Shown: positions 46,444 through 59,367 of the stretch, piece after piece
How the letters are laid out: each line of letters opens with the position of its first letter
How positions within the stretch are numbered: the stretch's first letter is position 1
Assembly (NCBI RefSeq): GCF_019285595.1
Contig: NZ_CP079094.1
Location: forward strand, 682,001 to 746,000
Length of the DNA stretch: 64,000 bases
Direction of reading: 5' to 3'
From: Rickettsiella endosymbiont of Dermanyssus gallinae
GTDB taxonomy: Bacteria; Pseudomonadota; Gammaproteobacteria; Diplorickettsiales; Diplorickettsiaceae
Made by a program: the position numbers and the translations under genes
Notes under the pieces: generated by a model
Database searches by the model: none
Told to the model about the DNA's origin: nothing
What the model saw: the letters and a program-made list of their open reading frames with translations, nothing else

Positions 46444-46779
46444 TCACTCGGTTTCTATTGCGCTGTCAGTAAATTTAGTTTGAATTTGCGCGGTTAAATC
46501 GGTTAATTTTTGTCGCGAAGCTTTTTCAACTTTTTGTAGGGCATTGTTAAATGCACCTATCAACAATTCTTCTATAAATTCTTTCGCTTCTTTTAATAAA
46601 GAAGGATCAAGCCAGATAGATTTGGCGGTGTGTCGGCCGTCCATATCAATCTTAACTAAACCACCGCCAGCTTCACCAGTGACGACTATTTTTGCCAACT
46701 CTTCCTGAGCAGATTGCATTTTCGACTGCATATCTTGCGCTTGTTTTAAAAGGTTATTAAGATCAACTTTCATATTCAT
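46444..46779 (-). CDS. ybaB: Nucleoid-associated YbaB/EbfC family protein
   Basis: YbaB is a small dimeric DNA-binding protein. The 111-aa product has the family core NLLKQAQDMQSKMQSAQEEL and VTGEAGGGLVKIDMDGRH. The first ATG (46779) follows GAGG by nine bases. It lies between dnaX and recR, as in most gammaproteobacteria. Confidence 0.93.
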   Translation of the reverse strand: MNMKVDLNNLLKQAQDMQSKMQSAQEELAKIVVTGEAGGGLVKIDMDGRHTAKSIWLDPSLLKEAKEFIEELLIGAFNNALQKVEKASRQKLTDLTAQIQTKFTDSAIETE

Positions 46780-46822
46780 ATTTATTTTCCTCTGTTATTT
46801 AAGAATATCAATTTTTATCGCG

Positions 46823-48400
46823 TTAATTTTCATCTAAGAGCTGTATGGATTCAGGCTGTAGTTTAGCATCAAATGTTTTGATAATAGCTTGCAGCGTCGG
46901 ATCCTCTTGTAAGTTTTTTGTTGTTTCCTCGAGTCGTTGTGCTTTTTGTTGCTGTTCGTAACGTGCGGGCGTTAAAAGATTGCTGTCCCCTAGGCTGATC
47001 AATAAACCAGTTGGCTGAGCAAAATGCTTAGAAAGCGCCTGCGCTAATCTTTCTTCTTGCTTGGGCGTGTGTAACGCAGTTTGTTTGGGATCCAGTAATA
47101 ATTTAACTTGATTATTAGCATATTCTTGCAGCGTACATTGACAGGCAAATGTGTAGCTTAGTCCGGTTAAATTTAATTGTTTAACTAGTGTAATCCAGTC
47201 TAGTGCTGGTTTTTTAATCGTTTTATCGAGTTGCTTGCTTTCGATGGGCTGCCGATTTTTTGCTAGCGAAGCCGTTTCACTGGGTAACGATTTTTTCGCA
47301 GCGGGTTGACTGCTTTCAGCGTGTTTGATGGGGTTGAAGGCTAGCATTCTTAACAGCATCATTTCAAAACCCAAGCGAGGCGTAGGTGCAAGCGATAAGT
47401 CACGTCGGCTTAGTAAAGCAATTTGATAGTAAAGCTGTGTATCTTCGGCAGAAAGTTGTTGTGCTAGCTGCTGAATGTGCTCATTTTCTTTAGTAATGCT
47501 AACCGTGATTACTTGAGCAAGTGCCATCTGATGTAAGTGTGCTAAAAGCGCATCAATCACTTGTAAAAAATCAGCCGCTTGTGTATTGAGTTTTTCTACG
47601 ATAGCCCAGAGTTTAACTACATCCTGTAAAATGAGTGCTTCAAGTAGTTCTGTTATATCGGTTGTGGCCACACTGCCTAATAAGGTTTTTATATCTTGTT
47701 CTGTAATCGTTTGCTTGGCATAAGCGATAGCTTGATCTAATAAACTGAGGCTATCGCGTAGACTTCCTCTTGAAGCTTGAGCAAGCAGGTGTAATGCATT
47801 CAATTCATAAGGGACGTGCTCGTTTTTTAAAATCGTTTCTAAGTGCAGGCTAATTTGCTCAACAGACAGTGCTTTTAAATGAAATTGTAGGCAACGCGAG
47901 AGAATAGTAGCGGGCAGACGCTGTGGGTCGGTGGTAGCCAACAAAAAAACCACATGCGGTGGCGGTTCTTCCAGTGTTTTTAGTAAGGCATTAAAACTGT
48001 GTGACGACAGCATATGCACTTCATCGATCAGATAAACTTTGTAGCGTCCTTGGCTAGGCGCATAGTGAATGTCGGCCAGTAGGTCACGCGTATCTTCTAC
48101 TTTGGTACGCGAAGCCGCATCGACTTCGAGGAGATCGGTAAATCGATTAGCATTAATCGCCTGGCATGCAGAACATTGATCGCAGGGCTCAGACGTTATT
48201 TTTGTGGAGCAGTTTAAGCATTTGGCAAGCAGTCTTGCTAAGCTGGTTTTTCCAACGCCACGGGTTCCTGTGAACAGATAAGCATGGTGAATACGTTGAC
48301 TTTCAAGGGCGTTTCTTAGAATACGGCAAGTGGATTCTTGGCCCACCAATTGAGTAAAAGAACGAGGTCGATATTTTCTAGCAAGGACTTGGTAACTCAT
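46823..48400 (-). CDS. dnaX: DNA polymerase III tau/gamma subunit
   Basis: DnaX is the motor of the clamp loader. The 525-aa product has YQVLARKYRPRSFTQLVGQE, Walker A GTRGVGKTS, a zinc module (CLNC, CDQCSAC), DEVHMLS and sensor SRCLQFHLK. It is shorter than E. coli tau (643 aa), so the C-terminal polymerase/DnaB-binding domains may be reduced. A convincing frameshift signal was not found, though a run of six A occurs near the region encoding AAKKSLP. It lies just downstream of the SRP RNA gene. Confidence 0.95.
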   Translation of the reverse strand: MSYQVLARKYRPRSFTQLVGQESTCRILRNALESQRIHHAYLFTGTRGVGKTSLARLLAKCLNCSTKITSEPCDQCSACQAINANRFTDLLEVDAASRTKVEDTRDLLADIHYAPSQGRYKVYLIDEVHMLSSHSFNALLKTLEEPPPHVVFLLATTDPQRLPATILSRCLQFHLKALSVEQISLHLETILKNEHVPYELNALHLLAQASRGSLRDSLSLLDQAIAYAKQTITEQDIKTLLGSVATTDITELLEALILQDVVKLWAIVEKLNTQAADFLQVIDALLAHLHQMALAQVITVSITKENEHIQQLAQQLSAEDTQLYYQIALLSRRDLSLAPTPRLGFEMMLLRMLAFNPIKHAESSQPAAKKSLPSETASLAKNRQPIESKQLDKTIKKPALDWITLVKQLNLTGLSYTFACQCTLQEYANNQVKLLLDPKQTALHTPKQEERLAQALSKHFAQPTGLLISLGDSNLLTPARYEQQQKAQRLEETTKNLQEDPTLQAIIKTFDAKLQPESIQLLDEN

Positions 48401-48421
48401 ACTTCACGATCACCTTGAATG

Positions 48422-48534
48422 GCGGCGGTTATACCAGCCTCACCTCGGCACCCGCATCTACAACTACCGCTGCTTCCTTCCGGATCTGACGGGGTTCGTT
48501 GCTTCGCGCTGCGAAGGGACCCATATAACCACCA
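48422..48534 (-). ncRNA. ffs: Signal recognition particle RNA (4.5S type)
   Basis: The minus strand contains GATCCGGAAGGAAGCAGCGG and GCGGGTGCCGAGG, the SRP RNA tetraloop and symmetric-loop motifs that bind Ffh. The ends GGTGGTTATA and TATAACCGCC pair to close a rod of about 110 nt. It lies between tRNA-Ser and dnaX, the common synteny. Exact ends are approximate. Confidence 0.9.
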
Positions 48535-48625
<91 letters not shown>

Positions 48626-48838
48626 CATAAGAAAGGGGCCCAGGTTAAACTAGAATAAAGATTTTATCAAATAAAAGCTTTTATAAAAGACAGCTTATAT
48701 GAAAAAAAACGCCCGCCTTTATTTTATTCCTAATCGGTTTTTCTACGATTAAATTTTAAACACTTTTATAGAGAGTCGTGTAGAATTATATCATCCTTAT
48801 GTTATATATCTCCCATCCATTTTTATAGGCCGGGCCGA

Positions 48839-50413
48839 ATGTTAGAACCTGAAATACAAGCTAGACGGACATTTGCCATTATTTCGCACCCCGATGCGGG
48901 TAAAACCACGCTCACGGAAAAGCTTTTATTGTGGGGTGGGGTCATACAGCTAGCAGGGACGGTGAAGGCGCGTAAAGCGGCCCATCATGCTACTTCTGAT
49001 TGGATGGCGCTCGAAAAAGAGCGTGGTATTTCGGTCACTACGTCGGTGATGCAATTTCCTTATCAAGGTTGTATTTTTAATCTGTTAGATACCCCAGGGC
49101 ATGCTGATTTCTCAGAGGATACCTATCGTACCTTAACGGCTGTCGATTCTGCTTTGATGGTGATTGATGCCGCCAAAGGTGTTGAGCCTCGAACGAAAAA
49201 ATTACTTGAGATATGCCGTTTACGTCAGATACCCATTTTAACTTTTATTAATAAAATGGATAGAGAAGCGCGGCCGCCTATTGAACTATTAGATGATATT
49301 GAAGCTACGTTGGGAATTAGTTGTGTACCGATGACCTGGCCTATAGGTATGGGCAAACAATTTAAGGGTATTTATCATATACCCGAGGACAAGGTTTATT
49401 TTCATGCACCTTCAAGTAATTTAAAAAGAAAGGAAGGTGAATGTTTCTCTGGATTAGATGATCCTACCGTGAAAGAGCGCATTGGGTTTTTATATCAAGA
49501 ATTACAAGAGGAATTAGCGCTGGTGCGGGGCGCATGTCCGGTATTTAATGAGCGGGCTTATAGAGATGGAAAATTAACCCCGGTATTTTTTGGTTCAGCC
49601 ATTAATAATTTTGGTATACAAGAATTACTAGCCGCATTTGTTAAGTTTGCGCCTTCTCCTCAACCAAGACAAGCGGATACGCGTTTAGTTAAACCGGAAG
49701 AGCCGAATTTTAGCGGGTTTGTATTTAAGATTCAGGCGAATATGGATCCGGCACATCGGGATAGAATTGCCTTTTTGCGCTTATGTTCTGGAAAATATAT
49801 ACCCGGAATGAAGTTGTACCACGTACGTACACAGCGCGAGTTAATGGTTAATAATGCGCTTACCTTTATGGCAGGTGATCGTAGTCGTGCCGATGAAGCA
49901 TGGCCAGGCGATATCATTGGCTTGCATAATCATGGCACCATACAAATTGGTGATAGCTTTACCGCGGGTGAAACCCTGAAGTTTATGGGTATCCCTTCTT
50001 TCTCGCCCGAATTATTCCAACGCGTACGCTTAAAAGATCCGCTGAAATCAAAAGCGTTGCTAAAAGGTTTAGTGCAGTTGTCAGAAGAAGGGGCGATACA
50101 AATTTTTCGCCCTCTAGCAAGCAGCGATTTAATTCTAGGCGCGATTGGTGTTTTACAATTTGATGTAGTTGCATACCGCTTAAAATACGAATATAAAGTG
50201 GAATGTGCTTATGAACCGATCAATGTTGTAACCGCACGCTGGGTTAGTTGTAATGATGCGAAGCGATTAGAAGAATTCAAAACCAAAGCCTTTATGCATT
50301 TAGCTGTCGATAGTAAAGATAATCTTGCTTATTTAGCACCGAGTAATGTCAATTTAAATTTGACTATAGAGCGTTGGCCAGAGATTCAATTTTCTAAGCT
50401 CATGGAAGTTTAA
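48839..50413 (+). CDS. prfC: Peptide chain release factor 3
   Basis: RF3 is a GTPase that recycles RF1 and RF2. The 524-aa product has the G1 motif [29 protein letters not shown] and [10 protein letters not shown], with the RF3-specific spacing, and ends in domain III ([13 protein letters not shown]). Its start is an ATG without strong ribosome site at 48839. It precedes the kinase-like gene by 42 bases in the same direction. Confidence 0.93.
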   Translation: MLEPEIQARRTFAIISHPDAGKTTLTEKLLLWGGVIQLAGTVKARKAAHHATSDWMALEKERGISVTTSVMQFPYQGCIFNLLDTPGHADFSEDTYRTLTAVDSALMVIDAAKGVEPRTKKLLEICRLRQIPILTFINKMDREARPPIELLDDIEATLGISCVPMTWPIGMGKQFKGIYHIPEDKVYFHAPSSNLKRKEGECFSGLDDPTVKERIGFLYQELQEELALVRGACPVFNERAYRDGKLTPVFFGSAINNFGIQELLAAFVKFAPSPQPRQADTRLVKPEEPNFSGFVFKIQANMDPAHRDRIAFLRLCSGKYIPGMKLYHVRTQRELMVNNALTFMAGDRSRADEAWPGDIIGLHNHGTIQIGDSFTAGETLKFMGIPSFSPELFQRVRLKDPLKSKALLKGLVQLSEEGAIQIFRPLASSDLILGAIGVLQFDVVAYRLKYEYKVECAYEPINVVTARWVSCNDAKRLEEFKTKAFMHLAVDSKDNLAYLAPSNVNLNLTIERWPEIQFSKLMEV

Positions 50414-50455
50414 TGATAGAGAAATAGCAGTTAAGTATTTGATGAGAAGGAAACA

Positions 50456-51673
50456 ATGATACAAGAAGATAAATGTTTGTTGTCCTCGACCATTAAAGTT
50501 GCACGAGCGGCAATGAAAGCGGAGCGTGCTAAATCCGAACTGATTGCTAATTTAAGCTATGAGTTACGCACCGCGCTGGCCAGCATCATGGGTACAGCGC
50601 AACTTTTAACGATGGACTGCTTATTACCTACCCAACAGCAATATGTCACGGATATTCTTAATGTTAGCGATTCTATTTTACCCTTAGTTAACCGGCTATT
50701 AAATCTTTCTGAACAAGAAGCTCAGCAAATGAGGCGGAGTGTACGTCCTTTTAATTTAAAAACGTTATTAGAAAAGGTGATTAAGCAATTATTATTTCAA
50801 GCGAAGAGTAAAGGGTTGCAATTTTTGCTGGATTATCCTAGTCATGTGCCTGTCAATGTCATTGGCGCGCCGGATTTGATCTATCAAATGGTGATACATT
50901 TAAGTAATTATTCGATGAAAAATATGGATCATGGTTCGATTGTAATACAAGTAAATTGCGAACAAAGTCAGGATGAGCAAGAGCCGGATCAATTTAAACT
51001 GAGTATTAAAGATGGTGGGCAAGGGATACAAAAAAAAGATTTAATCAGATTAAAGGCATGCTTAGATCAGTTTGATCCCAATTATATACGTGACTATAGA
51101 GGTATCGACTTAGGCATGTCGATTACACTAACGTATATCAAGTTGCTGAATGTCACTTTAGAAATAGCAAGTGAAACAGAGAAAGGCGGTTTATTTGCTT
51201 GTAGCATACCGTTGCGGCGAATGACAGATAGTTTGGATGAAAAAATAGAGGTACAACGTAAAAGCCTATCATTGGGGGCAGGTGAATTACGCATTTTATT
51301 GGTTGAAGATAATGATCTTCTGCAACGAGTTTATAGGGCTGTATTAGAACAAATAGAGGGTTGTTCTGTAGATAGTGCAATGAATGCGCAGATGGCGTTG
51401 GAGTATTATATGCAATATTCTTATGATTTGATCTTCATGGATATTTGTTTGCCAGATAGTTCGGGTATAGATCTGACGCAAATTATTCGACAGCAGGAAA
51501 CAAAAGGAGAGCGAGTACCCATTATTGCCATCACAGCACATGGTGAGGCAAAAGATAAAGAAAGATTTCTTGCGGCAGGCATGGATGAAGTACTGATTAA
51601 ACCTATCAGTCTAGAATCAATAATGTCCATCTTAGAAAAATGGACGTCCATAACGACCTTATCTTTAGCTTAA
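50456..51673 (+). CDS. Hybrid histidine kinase-like protein lacking the phosphoacceptor His
   Basis: The 405-aa product has a HisKA-like dimerisation helix, an HATPase_c-like domain (residues 115-255) and a receiver domain (280-400). In HisKA the conserved SHELRTPL reads SYELRTAL: Tyr35 replaces His (codon TAT for CAT) and Pro becomes Ala. The ATP domain keeps weak N, G1 and G2 boxes (LSNYSMKN, DGGQGI, GIDLGMSI). The receiver is intact, with FMDICLP (Asp329) and KPI. No sensor or membrane domain is present. It probably cannot autophosphorylate, so the receiver may be fed by another kinase. It overlaps minC by 4 bases at the 3' end. Confidence 0.8.
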   Translation: MIQEDKCLLSSTIKVARAAMKAERAKSELIANLSYELRTALASIMGTAQLLTMDCLLPTQQQYVTDILNVSDSILPLVNRLLNLSEQEAQQMRRSVRPFNLKTLLEKVIKQLLFQAKSKGLQFLLDYPSHVPVNVIGAPDLIYQMVIHLSNYSMKNMDHGSIVIQVNCEQSQDEQEPDQFKLSIKDGGQGIQKKDLIRLKACLDQFDPNYIRDYRGIDLGMSITLTYIKLLNVTLEIASETEKGGLFACSIPLRRMTDSLDEKIEVQRKSLSLGAGELRILLVEDNDLLQRVYRAVLEQIEGCSVDSAMNAQMALEYYMQYSYDLIFMDICLPDSSGIDLTQIIRQQETKGERVPIIAITAHGEAKDKERFLAAGMDEVLIKPISLESIMSILEKWTSITTLSLA

Positions 51674-52389
51674 TTCAAGGTTTTTATTTGTAGACGCTCT
51701 TGATGTAGCGAAATATGTACACCCTCTTTGGCTAAAGATTGGGTTTGTTCTAAATCGTGTAAATCTTCGCTTAGCCAATAATGACCTGCGATAGCAACTA
51801 ATTCAGCTTCTAAGTGTTTGCAAAAAATATGTGTATTTTGGTTGCCGGTTACACCGGCTAGCGCACGGCCTTTTAATCGGCCATAAATATGAATGTTTCC
51901 ATCTGCTAATAATTCCGCGCCCGGGCTGACTGAAGCAAGTACAATTAAATCAGCGTTTTTAGCATAGATTTGTTGGCCTGAACGTACCGGTTGGGTAATC
52001 AGTTTGGCGGTAGCCGTAGGGGTAGAGGAAGGTTTTGGTGTTGAATCGGTATTCTCTAATTTGACATTAGGTAAAATAGTAAGGCCTGCTTGAATGGCTA
52101 ATGTTTGTTGTTCCGCATTACCACCTCGAATACCAACCGGAATAACACCCGAACGACGCAAACAACTGATGATGCCAGGGAAATCAATGATTTGTTCAGC
52201 ATTATTTTTTAACGCAGCGAGATCGAGAATAATAGGCAGCTGTTGGAAGAAGTGCGGTGTTTGTTCAATTAAAGATTTTAATTGTTGTTGTATGAATAAA
52301 GGATCTGCATTAAATAAATGCAATGTCGTCAAGGTAAACAGGCTTGCTTTTAATTTAAAGCTTTCTGATGCCCCCATTAAACTGTTCAT
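51670..52389 (-). CDS. minC: Septum site-determining protein MinC
   Basis: MinC inhibits FtsZ rings away from mid-cell. The 239-aa product has an N-terminal domain (LFTLTTLHLFNADPLFIQQQ) and a C-terminal beta-helix with VRSGQQIYAKNADLIVLASV and GAELLADGNIHIYGRLKGRA, the MinC signature. Unlike in many bacteria, minD and minE are not adjacent; the next gene is convergent. The start has AGGTGA eight bases upstream. The stop overlaps that of the convergent kinase gene. Confidence 0.93.
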   Translation of the reverse strand: MNSLMGASESFKLKASLFTLTTLHLFNADPLFIQQQLKSLIEQTPHFFQQLPIILDLAALKNNAEQIIDFPGIISCLRRSGVIPVGIRGGNAEQQTLAIQAGLTILPNVKLENTDSTPKPSSTPTATAKLITQPVRSGQQIYAKNADLIVLASVSPGAELLADGNIHIYGRLKGRALAGVTGNQNTHIFCKHLEAELVAIAGHYWLSEDLHDLEQTQSLAKEGVHISLHQERLQIKTLN

Positions 52390-52414
52390 GTAATGTTCAC
52401 CTGTGATTTGCTAA

Positions 52415-52483
52415 TATACCCTTCGCACTTGAGCTTTCGGCGGCCTCGCGGCAATTGCCGAAAATCCCATTGCTGTGAGTATA
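52415..52483. repeat. MITE-like element, short copy
   Basis: TATACCC and GAGTATA form the ends, and TTTCGGC/GCCGAAA an inner stem. It matches the ends of the 126-bp element at 46287-46412, including ATCCCAT-GCTGTGAGTATA at the right side. It lies between minC and fadD, both transcribed away from it. Confidence 0.65.
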
Positions 52484-52575
52484 CATTCAGAGTAAGAGAT
52501 AGATAAGTATTATATACTAAAAAAAAGAGGTGACTGCCTTTACTTAACTTGCGTTAACCGCCAATGGACTAAATA

Positions 52576-54237
52576 ATGGAAAAGATTTGGGTAAATCGTT
52601 ATCAGCAACAAGTACCTTCTGAAATTGATCCTGATATCTATCCTTCACTTAACGCCTTATTTACCGACTCATGTCAAAAGTTTAAAAACTTACCGGCATT
52701 GAATTTTTTTAATACATCAATTAGCTACCAAAAATGGGCCATGCTTAGTGAGCAGCTGGCTGCCTATTTGCAAAAACAATTAAATTTAAAAAAAGGCGGT
52801 AGGGTGGCGTTGATGTTGCCTAATTGCCCGCAGTATATGGTTTGTGTTTTTGCAGTGCTACAAGCCGGTTTGACGGTCGTTAATGTAAATCCACTGTATA
52901 CCCCTTCAGAATTGATTCAACAAATTAAACATTCACAAGCAGAAACGATTGTTATTCTCGAAAATTTTTTACCAAAATTATCACAAGGTTTAAAAGAGAC
53001 GCATGTCAAACATGTGATTAGTAGTGAGTTAGGCGATCTATTGCCTTGGTGGCGTTCATGGATTATCAGTTGGTTTGCGCGACGAACGATAAAAAATACT
53101 CCAAAAGTAAAACGTCATTTTTCAGCGATTAAATTTTCGCGATGTTTAAAAGAAGCGAAAGGTTTGCATTGTCTACCATCTGCATTACAATACCAGGATA
53201 TTGCGTTCTTACAATATACTGGCGGCACAACAGGAACGCCAAAGGCAGCGATGTTAACGCATCGCAATATGCTAGCAAATATTGAGCAATTAACTGCATG
53301 GGTAAGACCTATATTGAAAGAAGGTTCAGAAACGATGATTACGGCATTACCGCTGTATCATATTTTTTCATTGATGGTGAATGGTTTAATGGGGTTACGT
53401 TTAGGCGCGACGAATGTGCTCATTCCTGATGCAAGAAATATTCGGCAATTAATAAATGTATTAGGAAAACAGCATTTTAGTGTATTGCTAGGTGTGAATA
53501 CCTTATTTAGGGCACTTTTAAAGAAACCTGCTTTTGTACAATTAGATTTTAGTTCATTAAAAATTGCATTAGGTGGCGGTGCGCCACTTCAGGATGTTGT
53601 AAAAAAACGTTGGAAAGAAGTGACAGGGAAATTATTACTAGAAGGTTATGGTTTGACAGAAGCATCACCGGTGGTTTGTGCACCGCCCTGGGATTTGATT
53701 GTGGCCGGTAATCATGTGGGGTTACCTTTGCCTTCTACGGATATTCGTTTGTGTGATACGCAAGGACGTGAAGTACCTTTAGGAGAAGTGGGAGAACTAG
53801 GTGTTAAAGGTCCTCAAGTGATGAAGGCGTATTGGACCGCCGGTGAAGAGGAGACAATTCCTGTTTTTGATAATGAAGGGTGGTTATTGACCGGTGATTT
53901 AGCAAGGCTCGATCAACAAGGCTTCGTTTTTATCGTGGGTCGCAAGAAAGAGTTAATTCTTGTTTCGGGTTTTAACGTTTATCCTGGCGAAATAGAAGAG
54001 GTTATTCAAAAAAATCCTAAGGTCAGTGAAGTTGCTGTTATTGGTATTCCTTCGGAAAGCACAGGTGAGGCCGTTAAAGCATTTGTAGTACGTAGTGATA
54101 ATACGTTAACGGTAGAGGAGTTATTAAGTTATTGCCATCAATATCTCACCGCTTATAAATTACCTACGCAAATTTCTTTTCTTGATTATCTTCCAAAATC
54201 ATCGTTAGGGAAAATATTAAAAAAGCAATTAAAATAA
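52576..54237 (+). CDS. fadD: Long-chain fatty acid-CoA ligase
   Basis: FadD activates long-chain fatty acids to acyl-CoA for beta-oxidation or membrane use. The 553-aa product has the AMP-binding P-loop YTGGTTGTPKAAMLTHRN, EGYGLTEASPVV, LTGDLARLDQQGF and the FACS motif region RKKELILVSGFNVYPGEIEE with the catalytic Lys in KSSLGKILKKQLK. Full length. It starts at an ATG with poor ribosome site after the MITE-like repeat. Confidence 0.93.
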   Translation: MEKIWVNRYQQQVPSEIDPDIYPSLNALFTDSCQKFKNLPALNFFNTSISYQKWAMLSEQLAAYLQKQLNLKKGGRVALMLPNCPQYMVCVFAVLQAGLTVVNVNPLYTPSELIQQIKHSQAETIVILENFLPKLSQGLKETHVKHVISSELGDLLPWWRSWIISWFARRTIKNTPKVKRHFSAIKFSRCLKEAKGLHCLPSALQYQDIAFLQYTGGTTGTPKAAMLTHRNMLANIEQLTAWVRPILKEGSETMITALPLYHIFSLMVNGLMGLRLGATNVLIPDARNIRQLINVLGKQHFSVLLGVNTLFRALLKKPAFVQLDFSSLKIALGGGAPLQDVVKKRWKEVTGKLLLEGYGLTEASPVVCAPPWDLIVAGNHVGLPLPSTDIRLCDTQGREVPLGEVGELGVKGPQVMKAYWTAGEEETIPVFDNEGWLLTGDLARLDQQGFVFIVGRKKELILVSGFNVYPGEIEEVIQKNPKVSEVAVIGIPSESTGEAVKAFVVRSDNTLTVEELLSYCHQYLTAYKLPTQISFLDYLPKSSLGKILKKQLK

Positions 54238-54258
54238 AAATTTTACTCGCATTTACGG

Positions 54259-54272
54259 CGCTCGCAATGACG
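54259..54272. repeat. REP-like motif, second copy (inverted)
   Basis: CGCTCGCAATGACG is the reverse complement of CGTCATTGCGAGCG and shares its core with 36282-36293. A short hairpin with TTTACTCGC nearby is possible. It lies between the convergent ends of fadD and the kinase gene. Confidence 0.45.
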
Positions 54273-54278
54273 AAAGTA

Positions 54279-55694
54279 TTAGCTTTTATTTCTTGGGAAG
54301 CGTACTTCCACTTTAAGTCCTGTTTCTGTTTCAGGTTGATCTAAGTGAATGGAACCATGATGGAGTTTGGCAATTTGCTCTACAATCGCAAGACCCAAGC
54401 CGCTACCCTGTGCATTATTACCTAATACGCGGAAGAAACGTTCAAATACGCGTGCACGTAATTTTTCGGGAATTCCTGGACCATTGTCTATAACATGTAA
54501 ATGTATGGTATCCGGGCGGTTTGAAATAACGACTTTGACCATACCGCCGTGTGGTGTATAGCGTATCGCATTATCAACCAGATTGCGGATGAGAACATGT
54601 AAGCCAGTAGCGTTTCCTAATAGTTTGTATTCAGGGTCTGTCGCCACCAGTTCAATTTCAATTTGTTTTAAAATAGCTTGGGGCGCTAATTGTGCAACTG
54701 CTTCAGCTGCTATGCGTGCTAAGTTAATCTGAGTGAAGTGCTCAGGCATGATGGTTTCAGGGCTTAAACGGCACAGCGTGAGTAATTGTTGTATGACATG
54801 CGTGCAACGATCAACACCGGCAATCACCTGTTTTAAATGCGCATAGCATTCTTGTGCATCGGCTGCTTTAAGGGCGAGTTGCGCTTGGGTTTTCAGTGCA
54901 GCGAGCGGCGTGTGGAGTTCATGCGCTGCATCCGCGGCAAAGCGTTGTTCGCGCTCAAAAGCTTGTTGTAGACGCGAAAAAAGTTTATTAAGTTCGTCGG
55001 CTAAAGGACTAATTTCTATGGGTACCTGATTAAGATCAACGGGCTCAAGATGATCCGCAGCGCGTTCAGCAAGCTCTTTAGCAAAAAAGCGAATGCTTTT
55101 TAAACTACTACCAATAATAAGCCAGATAAAAAGTCCGGATAAGGGATAAATGAGTAGTGTGAGGTAGGTATCATCGATGAGCATGTGGCGGATCATGGTA
55201 TAACGCGATTTATACTGTTCTCCAATCGCAAGGATTAAACCTTGTTTATGATCATAAATAGTAAAGGTGCGCCATTTAGTCCCATCAATGATTTTATTGC
55301 TAAGCCCAGGGGCTCCCGTTAAAGGAATGGTAGGGGTTTGAGGTGAGTTGAGTAGGAGTTTGCCATCACCATCCCATAATTGAAATTTATAACGATTATT
55401 TTGTTTAATTATTTCATCTATTTTGAATTTACTCTCATCTGCAAGATCTTTTTGCAGGGTAGGAAGGGTAAATCGTGCTTGAATAGCTTGAAGCTTAGAG
55501 GGCATTGACATGTCTGGGGTATGCATCATCGTCTTGATTAACGAACCCGTTTCTACTAATGAACTATCTAAATTCTCATTGATGGCTTGATTATCAATAT
55601 AATAATTACCAAGGGCGGTAATGATAATCGTAGCGATGACGGTAGTGACCAGATTAAATAATAAAAATCGCCTAATGGACAGAATGGTGTACAT
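54279..55694 (-). CDS. Two-component sensor histidine kinase, QseC/PmrB-like
   Basis: The 471-aa product has two membrane segments (about residues 12-32 and 178-200) around a periplasmic sensor domain, HAMP, HisKA with AADAAHELHTPLAALK (intact His), and HATPase_c with NLVDNAIRYTPHGG, DNGPGIP and GSGLGLAIV. The sensor domain and order match the QseC/PmrB/TctE group. The start overlaps the stop of the regulator gene by one base (TAATG). The ligand is unknown. Confidence 0.88.
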   Translation of the reverse strand: MYTILSIRRFLLFNLVTTVIATIIITALGNYYIDNQAINENLDSSLVETGSLIKTMMHTPDMSMPSKLQAIQARFTLPTLQKDLADESKFKIDEIIKQNNRYKFQLWDGDGKLLLNSPQTPTIPLTGAPGLSNKIIDGTKWRTFTIYDHKQGLILAIGEQYKSRYTMIRHMLIDDTYLTLLIYPLSGLFIWLIIGSSLKSIRFFAKELAERAADHLEPVDLNQVPIEISPLADELNKLFSRLQQAFEREQRFAADAAHELHTPLAALKTQAQLALKAADAQECYAHLKQVIAGVDRCTHVIQQLLTLCRLSPETIMPEHFTQINLARIAAEAVAQLAPQAILKQIEIELVATDPEYKLLGNATGLHVLIRNLVDNAIRYTPHGGMVKVVISNRPDTIHLHVIDNGPGIPEKLRARVFERFFRVLGNNAQGSGLGLAIVEQIAKLHHGSIHLDQPETETGLKVEVRFPRNKS

Positions 55695-56365
55695 TAATTA
55701 TTTTCCTTTTCCGCCATGTAGCCTACACCACGAATAGTACGTATAAAATTAATGCCCGCTAATTTTTTTCGTATATTATGCACATGCACTTCAAGTGTAT
55801 TACTGTCGATTTCGTCGTCCCAGCCATATAGGCATTGGTTGAGCGAGTCGCGAGAAATGACATGGCCTGCATTTTCTAATAATTTTTGCAATAAGCTAAA
55901 TTCGCGGCGAGAGAGGCTGACAGCTTGTCCTTTGGCCGTGACGGAGAATGAGCTGGGATCAAGTTGAATATCGCGATACGTTAAAACAGATACGGCTCGA
56001 TTACTCGAAAAACGGCGTTGCAAAGCACGGATTCTTGCCGATAGTTCATCTAGATCAAAAGGTTTGGTTAAGTAGTCATCAGCGCCACCGTCTAGACCTT
56101 TTATTCTGTCTTCTACCGCATGGCGAGCGGTTAGGATCAGAACGGGCGTTGTTATCCCAGCTGCGCGCATTTCACTTAAAACGGATAAGCCCGCTAAACC
56201 CGGTAGGTTTAAGTCGAGTAAGATAACATCGAAGGTTTCTGTCTTAATAAAGCTGAGGGCTGTCTTCCCATCCTTCAACCAATCGACCGTATAGCCATAA
56301 TGTTTGAGTCCTTTGTAAATGCCATCCCCTAAGGACTCATCATCTTCAACTAAAAGAATGCGCAT
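55694..56365 (-). CDS. OmpR-family response regulator, QseB/PmrA-like
   Basis: The 223-aa product has a receiver domain with acidic pocket LVEDDESLG, phosphoacceptor in VILLDLNLPG and Lys in TKPFDLDE, and a winged-helix output domain (SLSRREFSLLQKLLENAG; NTLEVHVHNIRKKL). It is first in an operon with its kinase. Such systems control LPS modification and virulence in relatives; here targets are unknown. Confidence 0.9.
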   Translation of the reverse strand: MRILLVEDDESLGDGIYKGLKHYGYTVDWLKDGKTALSFIKTETFDVILLDLNLPGLAGLSVLSEMRAAGITTPVLILTARHAVEDRIKGLDGGADDYLTKPFDLDELSARIRALQRRFSSNRAVSVLTYRDIQLDPSSFSVTAKGQAVSLSRREFSLLQKLLENAGHVISRDSLNQCLYGWDDEIDSNTLEVHVHNIRKKLAGINFIRTIRGVGYMAEKENN

Positions 56366-56651
56366 ATCTTCCTCTTATTTATTATTATTATTATTTCTAG
56401 TGCAATGCCTTTGCAGTGTAGACTGGCCAAAAATGTTTAAAAAATCGGTTGGTCCTGGGTTTTATACCTTCTGGATTTGACGAAAATCACATAAAGGCTA
56501 AAAATACTTACATAAGCTCGATAAATTACCTTGATATTTCCATATGAAAATAGGATAAACCCCTATTTTTGAAAGAGGACTAATAAACTGTATAAGTCAT
56601 TAAATGTCAATACAGACTTTAGTTAAAAAGCGAAGTGTATGGTGTTTAGCC

Positions 56652-59325
<2,674 letters not shown>

Positions 59326-59367
59326 ACTCTACACTCTCCAACGCTTTGCAAATAATAAATTGTAGAC

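Noticed and set aside
47281-47310. Programmed frameshift site in dnaX
   Set aside because: Only six A residues and no matching stem-loop or Shine-Dalgarno context were evident.
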